A stretch of 64,000 nt of DNA from JBCBSP01 sp039819095 (GCA_039819095.1 JBCBSP010000006.1:1-64000), one strand, 5' to 3'. Numbered from the stretch's first letter, positions 34,932-43,847 are shown. Translations and numbers: made by a program. The notes: generated from the sequence alone by a model not told the origin.

Positions 34932-36980
34932 TTAACCTGGCGTCAGATCGGGCAGTTGCCGCCAGGTGTTTTGCTCCAGATCCGTCAGGAGCCAGACATG
35001 ACCGTTATTGTCGGTGTAGTAGACCGCGTCCGTATCGCTGGCGTACACGCCGGTCGTGTTAGGCTGTAAATCGGTGGCGGTCGGCGGCGAGACGTTGTTG
35101 TCGATATAGTAAAGGTCCAGCGAAGAAGCGTTGACCACGTACTGATCCTTATTGCTCAACTGGGCCAGTCCGATCGCATCGCTGCCGCCAAACACAGGCG
35201 AACCGCCATTGACCGCGTCATACGTGTAGACCGACTGATCCGTCATCAGGATGCCGAGCATGTCGCCATTGCCGGTGATCGCACTGGCCGGAGCGGTGCC
35301 GACTTGCGACCAGCTTGATCCGTCATACCCGTAGACCAGCTGGGTGTTGTTCGCCAGTGCGAACACCTTGCCGCCGGCCACCGCAATCTGGGACGCTGCG
35401 TCAGGGCCCGGCAGATCGGCGAGCTTGGTCCAGCTCGTGCCGGATCCGCCATACTTGTAAACCTGCCGATCCGTGTCGGTCTGATTGATTGCGTAGATAT
35501 CGCCGCCGCCTGTCGTGATCGCCGCTGCAGGAAAATCGGAAATCGTCGTCCAGGCGTTCGAACCGCTATTGTACGTCTTCACGAAGTATGTCGGCACGCT
35601 GGGGTTGGGATTGACAGTTGAACCATCGATCGGCGCGCCGTCGATGGCCGCCACGACACTGCCTGAGGCCACAATGCTCAGCGCGGAGTTCGGCAGCTGG
35701 TTCCAGGTATTGCCGCCTGAAGCATAGTGGAATGCATCGCCCGCCACGTTCAGAGCATAGACGTCCGAGCCGACCGGAGCGAAACTTGTCGGTGACGGCA
35801 GCATCAAAGAGGTTGGCCAGATATAGGCGGTCAGATCCTCCAGCGGCTGGGCCGCTTCAAGGATAGCTTCCCATTCAGCTTGCGCTTCGTCGAGCTTGTC
35901 AGCATCAAGATCGGAGATCGTTGTTGAGATGTCGTCCGCAAGCGTGGAATAGAGCTGCTCCAACGTCGTCAGCTCTTTCTGCGCTGCCGAGTTAAGCGTC
36001 TCGAACCCCTTCACCTCACCGGAGAAGGACGCAACAGAGGCTGCGGCCTTCTGATCATCCTGCCGCCACATCTCATCATTCTGAATTTTCGTTTTCAGGC
36101 CCGCAATTTCGCCTTTGAGACGTTCAATTTCAGCGATCGCGAAATAGGCCCCCACGGCGCCGGCGCCCATCATGATCCACCCGATAGGGTTCCAGATATT
36201 GGCCAGCCCGACCACACCGACGGTAATCGCAGCCCCGGCGGCGAACCCAAGCCCGACAATCTTGCTGTTATCTGAATTGATCTTGTCCTGGCACTGACTG
36301 ATGTCGTCGGTCAGCGACTGGATTTCAGTCGAGTAAGCATCCTGCAGCTGTTTCAATACGCCTGTTGTCGCAGCCGTGTGCAGCGTGACCGCCGCATTCT
36401 GCAGGTTCGTGCCGAGCGTCTGCATAGCGGTGTTCAACGTGTTGATGTCAGACGTTTCCGCACCGATGAGAGCCTTCAGCTGCGCCATCGTGTCGTTATA
36501 CGGCTTGGTTCCGGGTGTTAGCGTCTTCAGGATTTCGAACTTGCCCTGCACCGATCCGTTGATCGTCTTGAAGGTTGTGGGCACCGAAACCAGCTGCGAA
36601 AAAATGCTCGCACCGCCGGATTCCGGGGTGGTATTGATCCAGGCGCGCGCCTCCCCCTGGAAGGTGGCGAATTGGGTCTGGAAGCTGTTGTACGCCTGCT
36701 GAAGCTCCTGATTGGTGATGCCCGGCCCAGGGGTGGCGCCTTGAAAGGTCACGGTCGGAAGCTGGGCTTCGGTCAAGGCGTAGACATAACCGGAGATCGC
36801 CGCGACGCTGAGAACCGAGACCGAGTTTTGCGCAACCAGATTCATCGCAAGCTTGCCCGTAGCAGTCTTCGGCTCGATAGAGGCCAGATTGCGAATGGCG
36901 TGATGAAGCATGGCGTACTGGTTGATGCCCGTCTGAATGCGCCGGTCCGGCTTACCCGTCAGTGTCTGATGAACCGTCAT
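34932..36980 (-). CDS. putative alpha-pore-forming toxin fused to beta-propeller (subunit A)
   Basis: A 682-residue protein without signal peptide. Residues 1-385 are long helices. They are split at 241-284 by a very hydrophobic hairpin (IVGLGFAAGAAITVGVVGLA, a NIWNPIG turn, then WIMMGAGAVGAYFAIAEI), the layout of HBL/ClyA/Cry6-type alpha-pore-forming toxins, with charged coiled coils on both sides. Residues about 395-682 are a beta-propeller of six or seven kelch/tectonin-like repeats, for example TYNSGSNAWTTISDFP, YKYGGSGTSWTKLADLP, YGYDGSSWSQVGTAP and TDLEQNTWRQLPDL. The propeller could bind a glycan or protein on the target. ATG 36978-36980 has GGAGGAAG. Composition is richer in Ser/Thr/Asn and lower in GC than neighbours. 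The class is inferred by fold pattern, not by database match. Confidence 0.65.
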   Translation of the reverse strand: MTVHQTLTGKPDRRIQTGINQYAMLHHAIRNLASIEPKTATGKLAMNLVAQNSVSVLSVAAISGYVYALTEAQLPTVTFQGATPGPGITNQELQQAYNSFQTQFATFQGEARAWINTTPESGGASIFSQLVSVPTTFKTINGSVQGKFEILKTLTPGTKPYNDTMAQLKALIGAETSDINTLNTAMQTLGTNLQNAAVTLHTAATTGVLKQLQDAYSTEIQSLTDDISQCQDKINSDNSKIVGLGFAAGAAITVGVVGLANIWNPIGWIMMGAGAVGAYFAIAEIERLKGEIAGLKTKIQNDEMWRQDDQKAAASVASFSGEVKGFETLNSAAQKELTTLEQLYSTLADDISTTISDLDADKLDEAQAEWEAILEAAQPLEDLTAYIWPTSLMLPSPTSFAPVGSDVYALNVAGDAFHYASGGNTWNQLPNSALSIVASGSVVAAIDGAPIDGSTVNPNPSVPTYFVKTYNSGSNAWTTISDFPAAAITTGGGDIYAINQTDTDRQVYKYGGSGTSWTKLADLPGPDAASQIAVAGGKVFALANNTQLVYGYDGSSWSQVGTAPASAITGNGDMLGILMTDQSVYTYDAVNGGSPVFGGSDAIGLAQLSNKDQYVVNASSLDLYYIDNNVSPPTATDLQPNTTGVYASDTDAVYYTDNNGHVWLLTDLEQNTWRQLPDLTPG

Positions 36981-37248
36981 AACTCTTCCTCCGAAGGGCG
37001 CAGCCGCGCCGCGATTTAAAATTGCATATTTATGCGTAAGTCGCGGACAGCAAACTGGCCTCAACAATGCGACTGGGTATGCATTACGCTTGGGCGGACT
37101 GATCATAGCCGTCCTTGCAAGCGTCTATAATTACTCCCGAAAACGTCCGGGAGCCGCACCTGAGAGCGCGATAAACGGAAGGTTAACTAAATCTGTACGA
37201 GTTGAAAATCTTTTTTTCTCTCAAAAGTCGAAATATTCTATTTTAGAT
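36981..37248 (-). promoter_or_regulatory. AT-rich leader and palindrome upstream of the toxin operon
   Basis: A gene-free 268-base stretch. A palindrome GCATA-TT-TATGC lies at 37024-37035, 44 bases upstream of the toxin A start, and could be an operator. TTTTAAAT and CATAAAT blocks nearby (minus strand) are possible -10 elements, but no convincing -35 partner is fixed. From about 37190 to 37250 the sequence is extremely AT-rich: 37201-37260 counts 16 G+C in 60. This region also separates the island from the amidohydrolase gene, whose stop is at 37249. Confidence 0.35.
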
Positions 37249-38925
37249 TCAATTTGCACGCCAGGCGATATTGCCAGCGACGACCGTCATCACAGGGCGT
37301 GCGTCGCGCAAGGCATCGTCAGGCGCCGTCATCAGGTCTGTGTCAAAGACCGAGAAGTCCGCCAACATGCCTGGCGCGATCCGGCCAAGCTCGGCCTCGC
37401 GGAAGGAGGCGTAAGCCGGTGCGGTGGTGAACATGTCCAGCGCCTCCTGCCGGCTGACCGCCTGATCGAGATTCCATCCCTCGCCGGCAAAGCCGTTGAG
37501 ATCGCGGCGCACCGTGGCGGCATAGAATTCGATCCGCGCCTCGCCGCGTTCCACCGGCGCGTCGGAGCCGCCGGCGATGATCGCGCCGCTGTCGAGCAGA
37601 TCGCGCCAGGCATAGGCCCCCTCCAGGCGCTGCAGCCCCAGGCGCGACGGCGCAAAGTGCAGATCGCCGATGGCGTGACTGGGCTGCATGGAGGCGATCA
37701 CGCCCAGCTCGGCGAACCGCGGAAGATCGACCGGATTGACGATCTGGGCGTGTTCGATCCGCCATCGCGGCTCGGCCATGGCGCGCGCCTCAACGGGTAC
37801 GCGTTCAAACGCGGTTTCCATCCAGTCCAGGACCAGCCGGTTGCCCATATCGCCGATGGCGTGAATGGCCAGCTGCACCCCGTCGCGCAGCGCCTCCTCC
37901 ATGATGGCGAGCGCGGCCTCTTCCTGAAGCAGGAGCAGACCGGAAGCGCTTGGCGCGTCCTGATACGGCGCCAGAAGCGCCGCCCCGCGCGAGCCCAGCG
38001 CGCCATCAACATAGAGCTTAACCGAGCGATTGATGACCAGGCTGTCCGACGCCGCGCCCGCCTCAGCGGCGCGTGCAGCGGCGGCGTAATCTTCCGGGTT
38101 CGCCGCCGTATAGATGCGAATCGGAAGCCGGCCCTCGTCGGCGAGCTGGTGCAGGATGGCGGCGTCAGCGAAGGGCATGGACATGGTGTGCACACCCGTC
38201 CAGCCCGATGCGGCGAGCATTTCAGCGCCCAGCTGGTAAAGCTCGGCCCTTTCCTCGTCCTGCGGTTCGCCTGCAAGCACGGCGAAAGGGGCCATGGCGG
38301 TGTCGATGATCATGCCGTTCGGAGCGCCGTCATCACCCTTCAGGATCGCGCCGCCATCGGGATCCGGCGTCATGGCGTCATAGCCCACAGCCTCCAGCGC
38401 GGCGGAGTTGGCCACCAGCGCATGACCGTCAGCGCGCACAAGTATGACAGGCCGGCCCTCGACCACCGCATCCAGATCGGCTGCGCTTGGGAAGCGCGCT
38501 TCAGGCCAGTGCGTCTCGATCCAGCCGCGCCCGGTGATGGCGCCGACTGATTGCACTGCGGCGGCCTCGGCCACACGCGCCTTAAGCTCCGCGATCGAGG
38601 CGACGCCTTCCAGATTGAGCGAGCGCTCCCGCTCGCCGACGCCCATCACGTGGACATGGGAATCAGTGAAGCCGGGAAACATGACCGCCTCGCCCAGATC
38701 GATGGTCTCGATATCCGGCGAGAGCGCGTCGAGCGCGCCGACATGGACGATACGGCCGTCCGCGACCGCAACGGCCTCCACCGTGGTCAGACCCTCGCCG
38801 GTATAGATCGTCCCGCCGGTGAAGACGCGATCGGCCCTGATCAGGCCCGCCTCTCCGGAAGCGCGATCAGCCTGGCCGCAGGCGGCAAGCAGAAGTATGG
38901 ATAAGGCAAGGGCGCGCACGAGCAT
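37249..38925 (-). CDS. amidohydrolase family lipoprotein (YtcJ-like)
   Basis: A 558-residue exported metal-dependent hydrolase of the amidohydrolase-3 branch. The lipobox is LLLAACG (Cys16). Metal-binding features are visible: MFPGFTDSHVHVMGVGE (HxH), QLAIHAIGDMGNRLVLDW, RIEHAQIVNP and IAGGSDAPVERGEARIEF (catalytic Asp), with a C-terminal IAPGMLADFSVFDTDLM. The family cleaves amide or related bonds, and the substrate is unknown. ATG 38923-38925 follows GGAGGA. The last codon is followed by the AT-rich edge of the toxin island. Confidence 0.93.
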   Translation of the reverse strand: MLVRALALSILLLAACGQADRASGEAGLIRADRVFTGGTIYTGEGLTTVEAVAVADGRIVHVGALDALSPDIETIDLGEAVMFPGFTDSHVHVMGVGERERSLNLEGVASIAELKARVAEAAAVQSVGAITGRGWIETHWPEARFPSAADLDAVVEGRPVILVRADGHALVANSAALEAVGYDAMTPDPDGGAILKGDDGAPNGMIIDTAMAPFAVLAGEPQDEERAELYQLGAEMLAASGWTGVHTMSMPFADAAILHQLADEGRLPIRIYTAANPEDYAAAARAAEAGAASDSLVINRSVKLYVDGALGSRGAALLAPYQDAPSASGLLLLQEEAALAIMEEALRDGVQLAIHAIGDMGNRLVLDWMETAFERVPVEARAMAEPRWRIEHAQIVNPVDLPRFAELGVIASMQPSHAIGDLHFAPSRLGLQRLEGAYAWRDLLDSGAIIAGGSDAPVERGEARIEFYAATVRRDLNGFAGEGWNLDQAVSRQEALDMFTTAPAYASFREAELGRIAPGMLADFSVFDTDLMTAPDDALRDARPVMTVVAGNIAWRAN

Positions 38926-38978
38926 GAAGTCCTCCCAGACATGTCGCGCGACACGCTAAGGCGCTTCAGCCGGATAGC

Positions 38979-39006
38979 AAAACGCCCGCCGGAGGACCGA
39001 CGGGCG
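38979..39006 (-). terminator. rho-independent terminator of rpmB
   Basis: On the minus strand CGCCCGTCGG pairs with CCGGCGGGCG around a TCCT loop, with one U-G wobble. It is followed by TTTT at 38982-38979. It begins 35 bases after the rpmB stop. The plus strand has a C-A mismatch at the same place and no gene ending there, so it serves rpmB. Confidence 0.85.
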
Positions 39007-39040
39007 CTTCTTTTTCAGAGACCGGAACGAGGCGGCAGCG

Positions 39041-39337
39041 CTACGCAGCGGCGGCCTCAGCGGCTTTCTTCTCAAGCTCACGCTTGATCTTCAGCGCACC
39101 GGAAGACAGCTCGCCATCGCGGGCTTTCATCAGGAAAGCGTCCAGCCCGCCGATATGATCGACGCTGCGCAGCGCGGCGGCGCTGATGCGCAGACGGAAG
39201 GAGCGCTCCAGCGCTTCAGACGCGAGCGTCACCTGGCACAGATTCGGCAGGAAACGGCGCTTCGTCTTGTTGTTGGCATGGGAAACATTATTCCCGCTCA
39301 TCGGGCCCACACCGGTCAGTTCGCAGCGACGCGACAT
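39041..39337 (-). CDS. rpmB: 50S ribosomal protein L28
   Basis: A 98-residue L28 with the typical MSRRCELTGVGPMSGNNVSH start, then NKTKRRFLPNLCQVTL and LRISAAALRSVDHIGGLDAF. The C-terminal Lys/Glu/Ala tail is common in alphaproteobacteria. L28 binds 23S rRNA near the peptidyltransferase and E-site region. It is a monocistronic gene with its own terminator just downstream and 225 bases of leader upstream. Confidence 0.98.
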   Translation of the reverse strand: MSRRCELTGVGPMSGNNVSHANNKTKRRFLPNLCQVTLASEALERSFRLRISAAALRSVDHIGGLDAFLMKARDGELSSGALKIKRELEKKAAEAAAA

Positions 39338-39562
39338 GATTTTATCCTGCTTCTATTAGCCGGCGCGCCTCTTGCAGCGAGGCCCCGCCTGTCACAAAAC
39401 TCAAAACGCGCGCTGCGAGGATTGGCCTCGCCGCGCGTGAGCGTGGGCTGATACTGGACCGGAACGCAGGCGTCAAGCATTCGGCGTTCATCTTGCAGAC
39501 ACGCAGGGGCCGCCACCATATGTCATACTCAAGCAAGGCGCGCTGAAAACAGGACACCAGGC

Positions 39563-40378
39563 ATGAAAACCGCGATCGTCGCATTCCTTGTCTCGCTTAC
39601 CGCCAGCGTCGCACTGGGTGATGATGACGCCGGCGGCGCCGCGCCGACGGCCCCGACGCTGACCGCGAACTATTCCGGGTCCGTTCTGTTCCTGCCGGTC
39701 GCGGACATCTCGCTCTCGGCGGTCTTTCCAGACCAGACCTACTCGGCGGCGGCCCGTTTCACCACCGCCGGCATAGCCGCCTGGTTCGACGATACCGATA
39801 TCGAGGCCGGCGTGTCCGGCTACCGCGCAGCCAGCGCTCTGCGCCCCTGGCGCTATGAGCACCTCAACCACGCCAGCAGTAAGAACCGGATTGTCGGCAT
39901 TGATTTCCCAGACGGAACCGCGATGCCGGATATCAACCCGCCCTTCGGATCGATGGGCGAGCCCCCAGCCAGCGACACCGATCGCGCCGGGGCGATCGAC
40001 CCGCTGACGACGCTGCTGGCGATCATTTCCGGCATCAACCCGAACGGGGCGCGACCAGGCGGCGCCAACGAGGAGGGCGCCTGCGAGGGCCGTTTCCCGG
40101 TCTTTGACGGCAAGGCGCGCTATGACGTGCGTCTGGAAGCCGGCGGTCGCGACCGGGTCCGCACCAGCGCCTGGCGGGGTCAGGCGCTGGTCTGCCGGGC
40201 CTATCTGGAACCGATATCCGGCTATGATGCGGATGACCGGCCCGACGCGGGGGAAACCGCCGAGCCGGTCACGATGTGGCTCGCCCCGGTTGACGGTTTC
40301 TGGGTGCCGGTGCGCTTCAGGGCTCGCACCGAGATCGGCCAGATCAATATCCGCGCTCAGCGAATCCAGGTCCAATAG
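39563..40378 (+). CDS. DUF3108 domain exported protein
   Basis: A 271-residue protein with a signal peptide (MKTAIVAFLVSLTASVALG) and the DUF3108 beta-rich fold. The pattern ANYSGSVLFLPVADISLSAV, AARFTTAGIAAWFDDTDIEA, VFDGKARYDVRLEAGG and VCRAYLEPISGY is characteristic. In the family a periplasmic lipid- or cell-wall-associated role is suspected but unproven. It is on the plus strand, 52 bases before the SUV3-like helicase. A divergent promoter is shared with rpmB in the 225-base gap. Confidence 0.9.
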   Translation: MKTAIVAFLVSLTASVALGDDDAGGAAPTAPTLTANYSGSVLFLPVADISLSAVFPDQTYSAAARFTTAGIAAWFDDTDIEAGVSGYRAASALRPWRYEHLNHASSKNRIVGIDFPDGTAMPDINPPFGSMGEPPASDTDRAGAIDPLTTLLAIISGINPNGARPGGANEEGACEGRFPVFDGKARYDVRLEAGGRDRVRTSAWRGQALVCRAYLEPISGYDADDRPDAGETAEPVTMWLAPVDGFWVPVRFRARTEIGQINIRAQRIQVQ

Positions 40379-40430
40379 GGCGAAATCGGCGACCACGCGC
40401 CCTATCTGTCAGGGCGCATGAGGAAGAGTC

Positions 40431-43118
40431 ATGGCCGCCCATCTGCGAACGTCTCGCGAGCCGGGCGCCGTCACCGCGGTGCTCGGACCGACCAATACCG
40501 GCAAGACCCACCTCGCCCTTGAGCGCATGCTCGGGCGGGCGTCTGGCGTGATCGGCCTGCCGCTGCGCCTTCTGGCGCGCGAGATCTACGACAAGGTGGT
40601 CAAGGCGAAAGGCGCGCCGAGCGCTGCGCTTGTAACCGGCGAGGAAAAAATCGTCCCGCCGACTGCACGCTACTTCGTGTGCACGGTGGAGGCCATGCCG
40701 CGCGATATGCGCCCGGCCTTTCTCGCGGTTGACGAGATTCAGCTGTGCGCCGACCCGGAACGCGGCCACCTGTTCACCGAGCGCCTCCTGCACGCGCGCG
40801 GAACCGAAGAGACCATGTTCATGGGCGCGGCGACGATCGCGCCTTTGATCCGCCGGCTCGCGCCGGAAGCGGAGCTGATGTATCGCGAGCGCTTCTCGCA
40901 GCTTTCCTATGCCGGCCCGAAAAAGGTGACCAGGCTGCCGCGGCGAAGCGCCATCGTCGCCTTCTCGGCCAATGACGTCTACTCGATCGCAGAGCTGATC
41001 CGGCGCCAGCGCGGCGGCGCGGCGGTGGTGATGGGCGCGCTCAGCCCGCGCACCCGCAATGCGCAGGTGGAGCTCTACCAGTCCGGCGAGGTGGATTACC
41101 TGATCGCCACCGATGCGATCGGAATGGGGCTGAACATGGATGTCGACCATGTCGCCTTCGCCGGTCTATCGAAGTTCGACGGACGTAAGCGGCGCCGGCT
41201 CTTTGCCCATGAGGTTGGCCAGATCGCCGGTCGCGCGGGCCGCTTCAGAACCGATGGAAGTTTCGGTGAGACGGCCGATTGCCGACCGATCGATCCAGAA
41301 ATCATTGAGGCGGTTGAGGACCACCGCTTCGAACCGCTGACGCGCCTGGCCTGGCGCAATGACCAGCTGGACGCTTCAAATCTGCAGACCTTGCGCGAAA
41401 GCCTTGGCGCGCCGCCGCCCGATCGCGCGCTGGAGCGCGTACGCAGCCCCATTGATGAAGCCGTGTTGGACCTGCTCGCCCGCGACGGCGAGCTGCGTGG
41501 GCGGCTGGAGGCGCGCGGCGCGGTGGCGCTTCTTTGGGACGCCTGTCGCACGCCGGACTTCCGCAAGACGACGCTGGAAGAACATGCGCGGCTGGTGAAA
41601 CGCATCTTTGTCTACCGCACCCAGGCGGAAGGCTTCCTTCCGGACAGCTGGCTGGAAGGTCAGCTGAAGAAGCTCTCGCGTACATCCGGCGAGGTGGACG
41701 CCCTGTCTCAGCGTCTCGCCCATGTGCGCACCTGGGCCTACGCCGCCCATCGCAAGGACTGGGTTCGCGACACCGAGTACTGGACGGCGCGCACCCGAGA
41801 GGTGGAGGATCTGCTCTCAGACGCCCTGCACGAGCGTCTCATCGCGCGCTTCATTGATCGGCGCACTTCGGCTCTGATGAAAGGCCTGCGCGAGAAGATC
41901 GATCTGGACGCCATCGTCGCCGGGGACGGTCTGGTCACCGTTGAGGGGCACGCTGTAGGCGAAATAGAAGGCCTGCGTTTCTCACCGGCCACCGGCGGCG
42001 GTCCGTTGGCGCAGCGGGCGGTGCGCAATGCCGCTCTGAAGGCGGTGCGCCCGGAAATGAACCGCAGGCTCGGCCAGCTCGTGCGCGCCGAAGACGACGC
42101 CTTCACCCTCACCGATGATGCGAAAATCGTCTGGCGGGATCAGCCGGTTGCACGGCTCGCCGCCTCCAGCGATCCGCTGGCGCCGGGCGCTGAGCTGATT
42201 GGCGGCGAACTCGCCTCCGACGAAGCCCGCGCGCGGGCCGAACGTCGGGTCGAAGCCTTCATCGCGAGGCGGGCTGCGCGCGACCTTGCCGGCCTGGCTC
42301 AGCTGCGCGCAAACGCAAACGGGACCAGCACGGCGCTAACCGGCCTGGCGCGCGGCGTCGCCTTCCGTCTGGCTGAACGCTTCGGCGCGGCGGCCCGCAA
42401 CAGTCTCGCCGACGATCTGAGCGCCCTGTCGGTGCAGGAGCGCCGTCAGCTGCGCGCAGCCGGCGTGCGCATCGGCGAGCACGCCGTCTTCATGCCTGCA
42501 TTGATCAAGCCGGTCGCTGCGCGGCTCAGCACAGTTCTCAAAGCCGTACACGATGGCCGGGGCGAGCCGGCCTTTCTGCCTGAACCAGGCCGGACCAGCC
42601 TGCCGGCTCGCCCCGCCATCGCCCCGTCCGACTACGCCGCCGCTGGTTATCAGCGTTGCGGGCCGCTGGTGGTGCGGCTCGACATGCTGGAGCGACTGGC
42701 CGATCTGATCCGCGACGCCCGCGCGGCGCCTGATCCGGACGCCGGGCCCGGCAAGCCGTCTGGACCTAAGGGCGCTAAGGGCGCCTTTGCGCTCGACCCG
42801 GCGATGACGTCGCTGCTTGGATGCGGGTTTGATGACCTGCGCGCGGTGCTCAAAGCGCTGGGCTATAAGCGCGTCCAGCGGGCGAAGACCGATGCCGGCA
42901 TTGACGGTGAACGCTGGATACGCAGCCGGCGGCCTGCCCACCGCAGGCCCGAAGCTGAGCCGGAAAAACCGCGCGAAGACACCCCCTTCGCCAAGCTCGC
43001 AGAACTGAAACTGCCTGACGCGCCGCCCGCTCGCACAGCGTCCGGCGAACACCCGAAGCGCAGGCGGCCCCGCCGGCGCAAGACCGCCGGGGGTGAAGCT
43101 GGAAAGTCCGGCGCGTGA
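40431..43118 (+). CDS. SUV3-like DEAD/DExH helicase
   Basis: An 895-residue superfamily 2 helicase of the SUV3/Mgr2-like bacterial branch. Walker A is VLGPTNTGKTHLALERM, motif II is LAVDEIQLCADPERG, and motif III is MGAATIAPL. The second RecA domain has ATDAIGMGLNMDVDHVAF and a motif VI QIAGRAGRFRTDGSFGETAD. The C-terminal half (from about 330) is an alpha-helical extension rich in Arg and Ala, ending in a basic PRRRKTAGGEAGKSGA tail. Mitochondrial SUV3 works in RNA decay; the bacterial role is less clear. The stop overlaps the S4-domain gene start by four bases. Confidence 0.94.
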   Translation: MAAHLRTSREPGAVTAVLGPTNTGKTHLALERMLGRASGVIGLPLRLLAREIYDKVVKAKGAPSAALVTGEEKIVPPTARYFVCTVEAMPRDMRPAFLAVDEIQLCADPERGHLFTERLLHARGTEETMFMGAATIAPLIRRLAPEAELMYRERFSQLSYAGPKKVTRLPRRSAIVAFSANDVYSIAELIRRQRGGAAVVMGALSPRTRNAQVELYQSGEVDYLIATDAIGMGLNMDVDHVAFAGLSKFDGRKRRRLFAHEVGQIAGRAGRFRTDGSFGETADCRPIDPEIIEAVEDHRFEPLTRLAWRNDQLDASNLQTLRESLGAPPPDRALERVRSPIDEAVLDLLARDGELRGRLEARGAVALLWDACRTPDFRKTTLEEHARLVKRIFVYRTQAEGFLPDSWLEGQLKKLSRTSGEVDALSQRLAHVRTWAYAAHRKDWVRDTEYWTARTREVEDLLSDALHERLIARFIDRRTSALMKGLREKIDLDAIVAGDGLVTVEGHAVGEIEGLRFSPATGGGPLAQRAVRNAALKAVRPEMNRRLGQLVRAEDDAFTLTDDAKIVWRDQPVARLAASSDPLAPGAELIGGELASDEARARAERRVEAFIARRAARDLAGLAQLRANANGTSTALTGLARGVAFRLAERFGAAARNSLADDLSALSVQERRQLRAAGVRIGEHAVFMPALIKPVAARLSTVLKAVHDGRGEPAFLPEPGRTSLPARPAIAPSDYAAAGYQRCGPLVVRLDMLERLADLIRDARAAPDPDAGPGKPSGPKGAKGAFALDPAMTSLLGCGFDDLRAVLKALGYKRVQRAKTDAGIDGERWIRSRRPAHRRPEAEPEKPREDTPFAKLAELKLPDAPPARTASGEHPKRRRPRRRKTAGGEAGKSGA

Positions 43119-43417
43119 GCGGCGACCAGGGCGGGCAGCGGGCCGATATCTGGCTGTTCAGAGCCCGCTTGTTCAAATCTCGGGCGCTGGCCACGCGCCT
43201 CATTGAAGGCGGCGGCCTGCGGGTGGAGCGCTTTGGAACCGTCCACCGCCCGCGCCGAAGCAGCTGGAGGCTGCGCGAAGCGGACATTCTCGTCTTTCAT
43301 CGCGGCGAACGACTGTTCCGGCTGCGTGTGACGGGCCTGGGTGAAAGACGCGGGCCCGCCGCCGAAGCGCGCGTGCTATATGAGCTGGAAGCAGACAAGG
43401 ACGACCGCAATGTTTGA
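43115..43417 (+). CDS. S4 RNA-binding domain protein (HslR-like)
   Basis: A 100-residue S4-fold protein: RADIWLFRARLFKSRALATR, LIEGGGLRVERFGTVHRPRR and LREADILVFHRGERLFRLRV. It resembles Hsp15/HslR, which binds stalled 50S subunits carrying nascent chains. The GTG start overlaps the helicase stop (GTGA), so it is translationally coupled to an RNA helicase, consistent with a joint role in RNA or ribosome handling. It overlaps the TerB gene by eight bases. Confidence 0.9.
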   Translation: MSGDQGGQRADIWLFRARLFKSRALATRLIEGGGLRVERFGTVHRPRRSSWRLREADILVFHRGERLFRLRVTGLGERRGPAAEARVLYELEADKDDRNV

Positions 43418-43847
43418 CGCCCTGCGCAAGCTTTTCTCCGCTGAAAAGACCGAAGACGAGGCTGACGGCATACCCCCGCGCACGGCTGCCGCGGCGCTTC
43501 TGGTGGAGATCGCCCTGGCGGACGGCGTCTATGCCGGGGTGGAGGCCGATCAGATCAAGACCTGCCTGAAACAGGCCTTCTCGCTGAGCGATGCCGAAGC
43601 CGCCGTCATGATGGAGAAGGCGGAAAGCCTGGCGGAGAACGCGGTCGATCATCATCGCTTCACCCAGTCGGTGAAATTCGGCCTGCCGAAGGAAGAACGC
43701 CTGACGCTTATGGAGAATATGTGGCGCGTCGTGCTGGCCGACGGCGAGCGGGAAGCCCACGAGGACATGATGCTGCGCCGGCTCGCGCCTCTGCTCGGCC
43801 TGACGGACCGCGAACGCGCCGAGGCGCGTCAGCGCGCCGCCGGCTGA
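43410..43847 (+). CDS. TerB-like tellurite-resistance domain protein
   Basis: A 145-residue helical protein with a TerB domain: AAAALLVEIALADGVYAGVE and MENMWRVVLADGEREAHED show the repeated L-x-x-A-D-G pattern with acidic residues thought to bind metal. Bacterial homologues of this size are often labelled DUF533 or TerB-like and have no proven function; no ter operon is present. ATG 43410 is preferred over an upstream start because the N-terminal MFDALRKLFSAEK is the usual beginning. It overlaps the S4 gene. Confidence 0.9.
   Translation: MFDALRKLFSAEKTEDEADGIPPRTAAAALLVEIALADGVYAGVEADQIKTCLKQAFSLSDAEAAVMMEKAESLAENAVDHHRFTQSVKFGLPKEERLTLMENMWRVVLADGEREAHEDMMLRRLAPLLGLTDRERAEARQRAAG

Noticed and set aside
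37121..37135. TATAAT on the plus strand at 37126-37131
   Set aside because: A perfect -10 hexamer, but no -35 at proper spacing and no plus-strand gene follows; probably chance in AT-rich DNA.
37090..38550. 486-codon plus-strand reading frame
   Set aside because: Antisense to the amidohydrolase, which has metal-binding motifs and a lipobox; the frame also begins in the AT-rich gap without a ribosome site.
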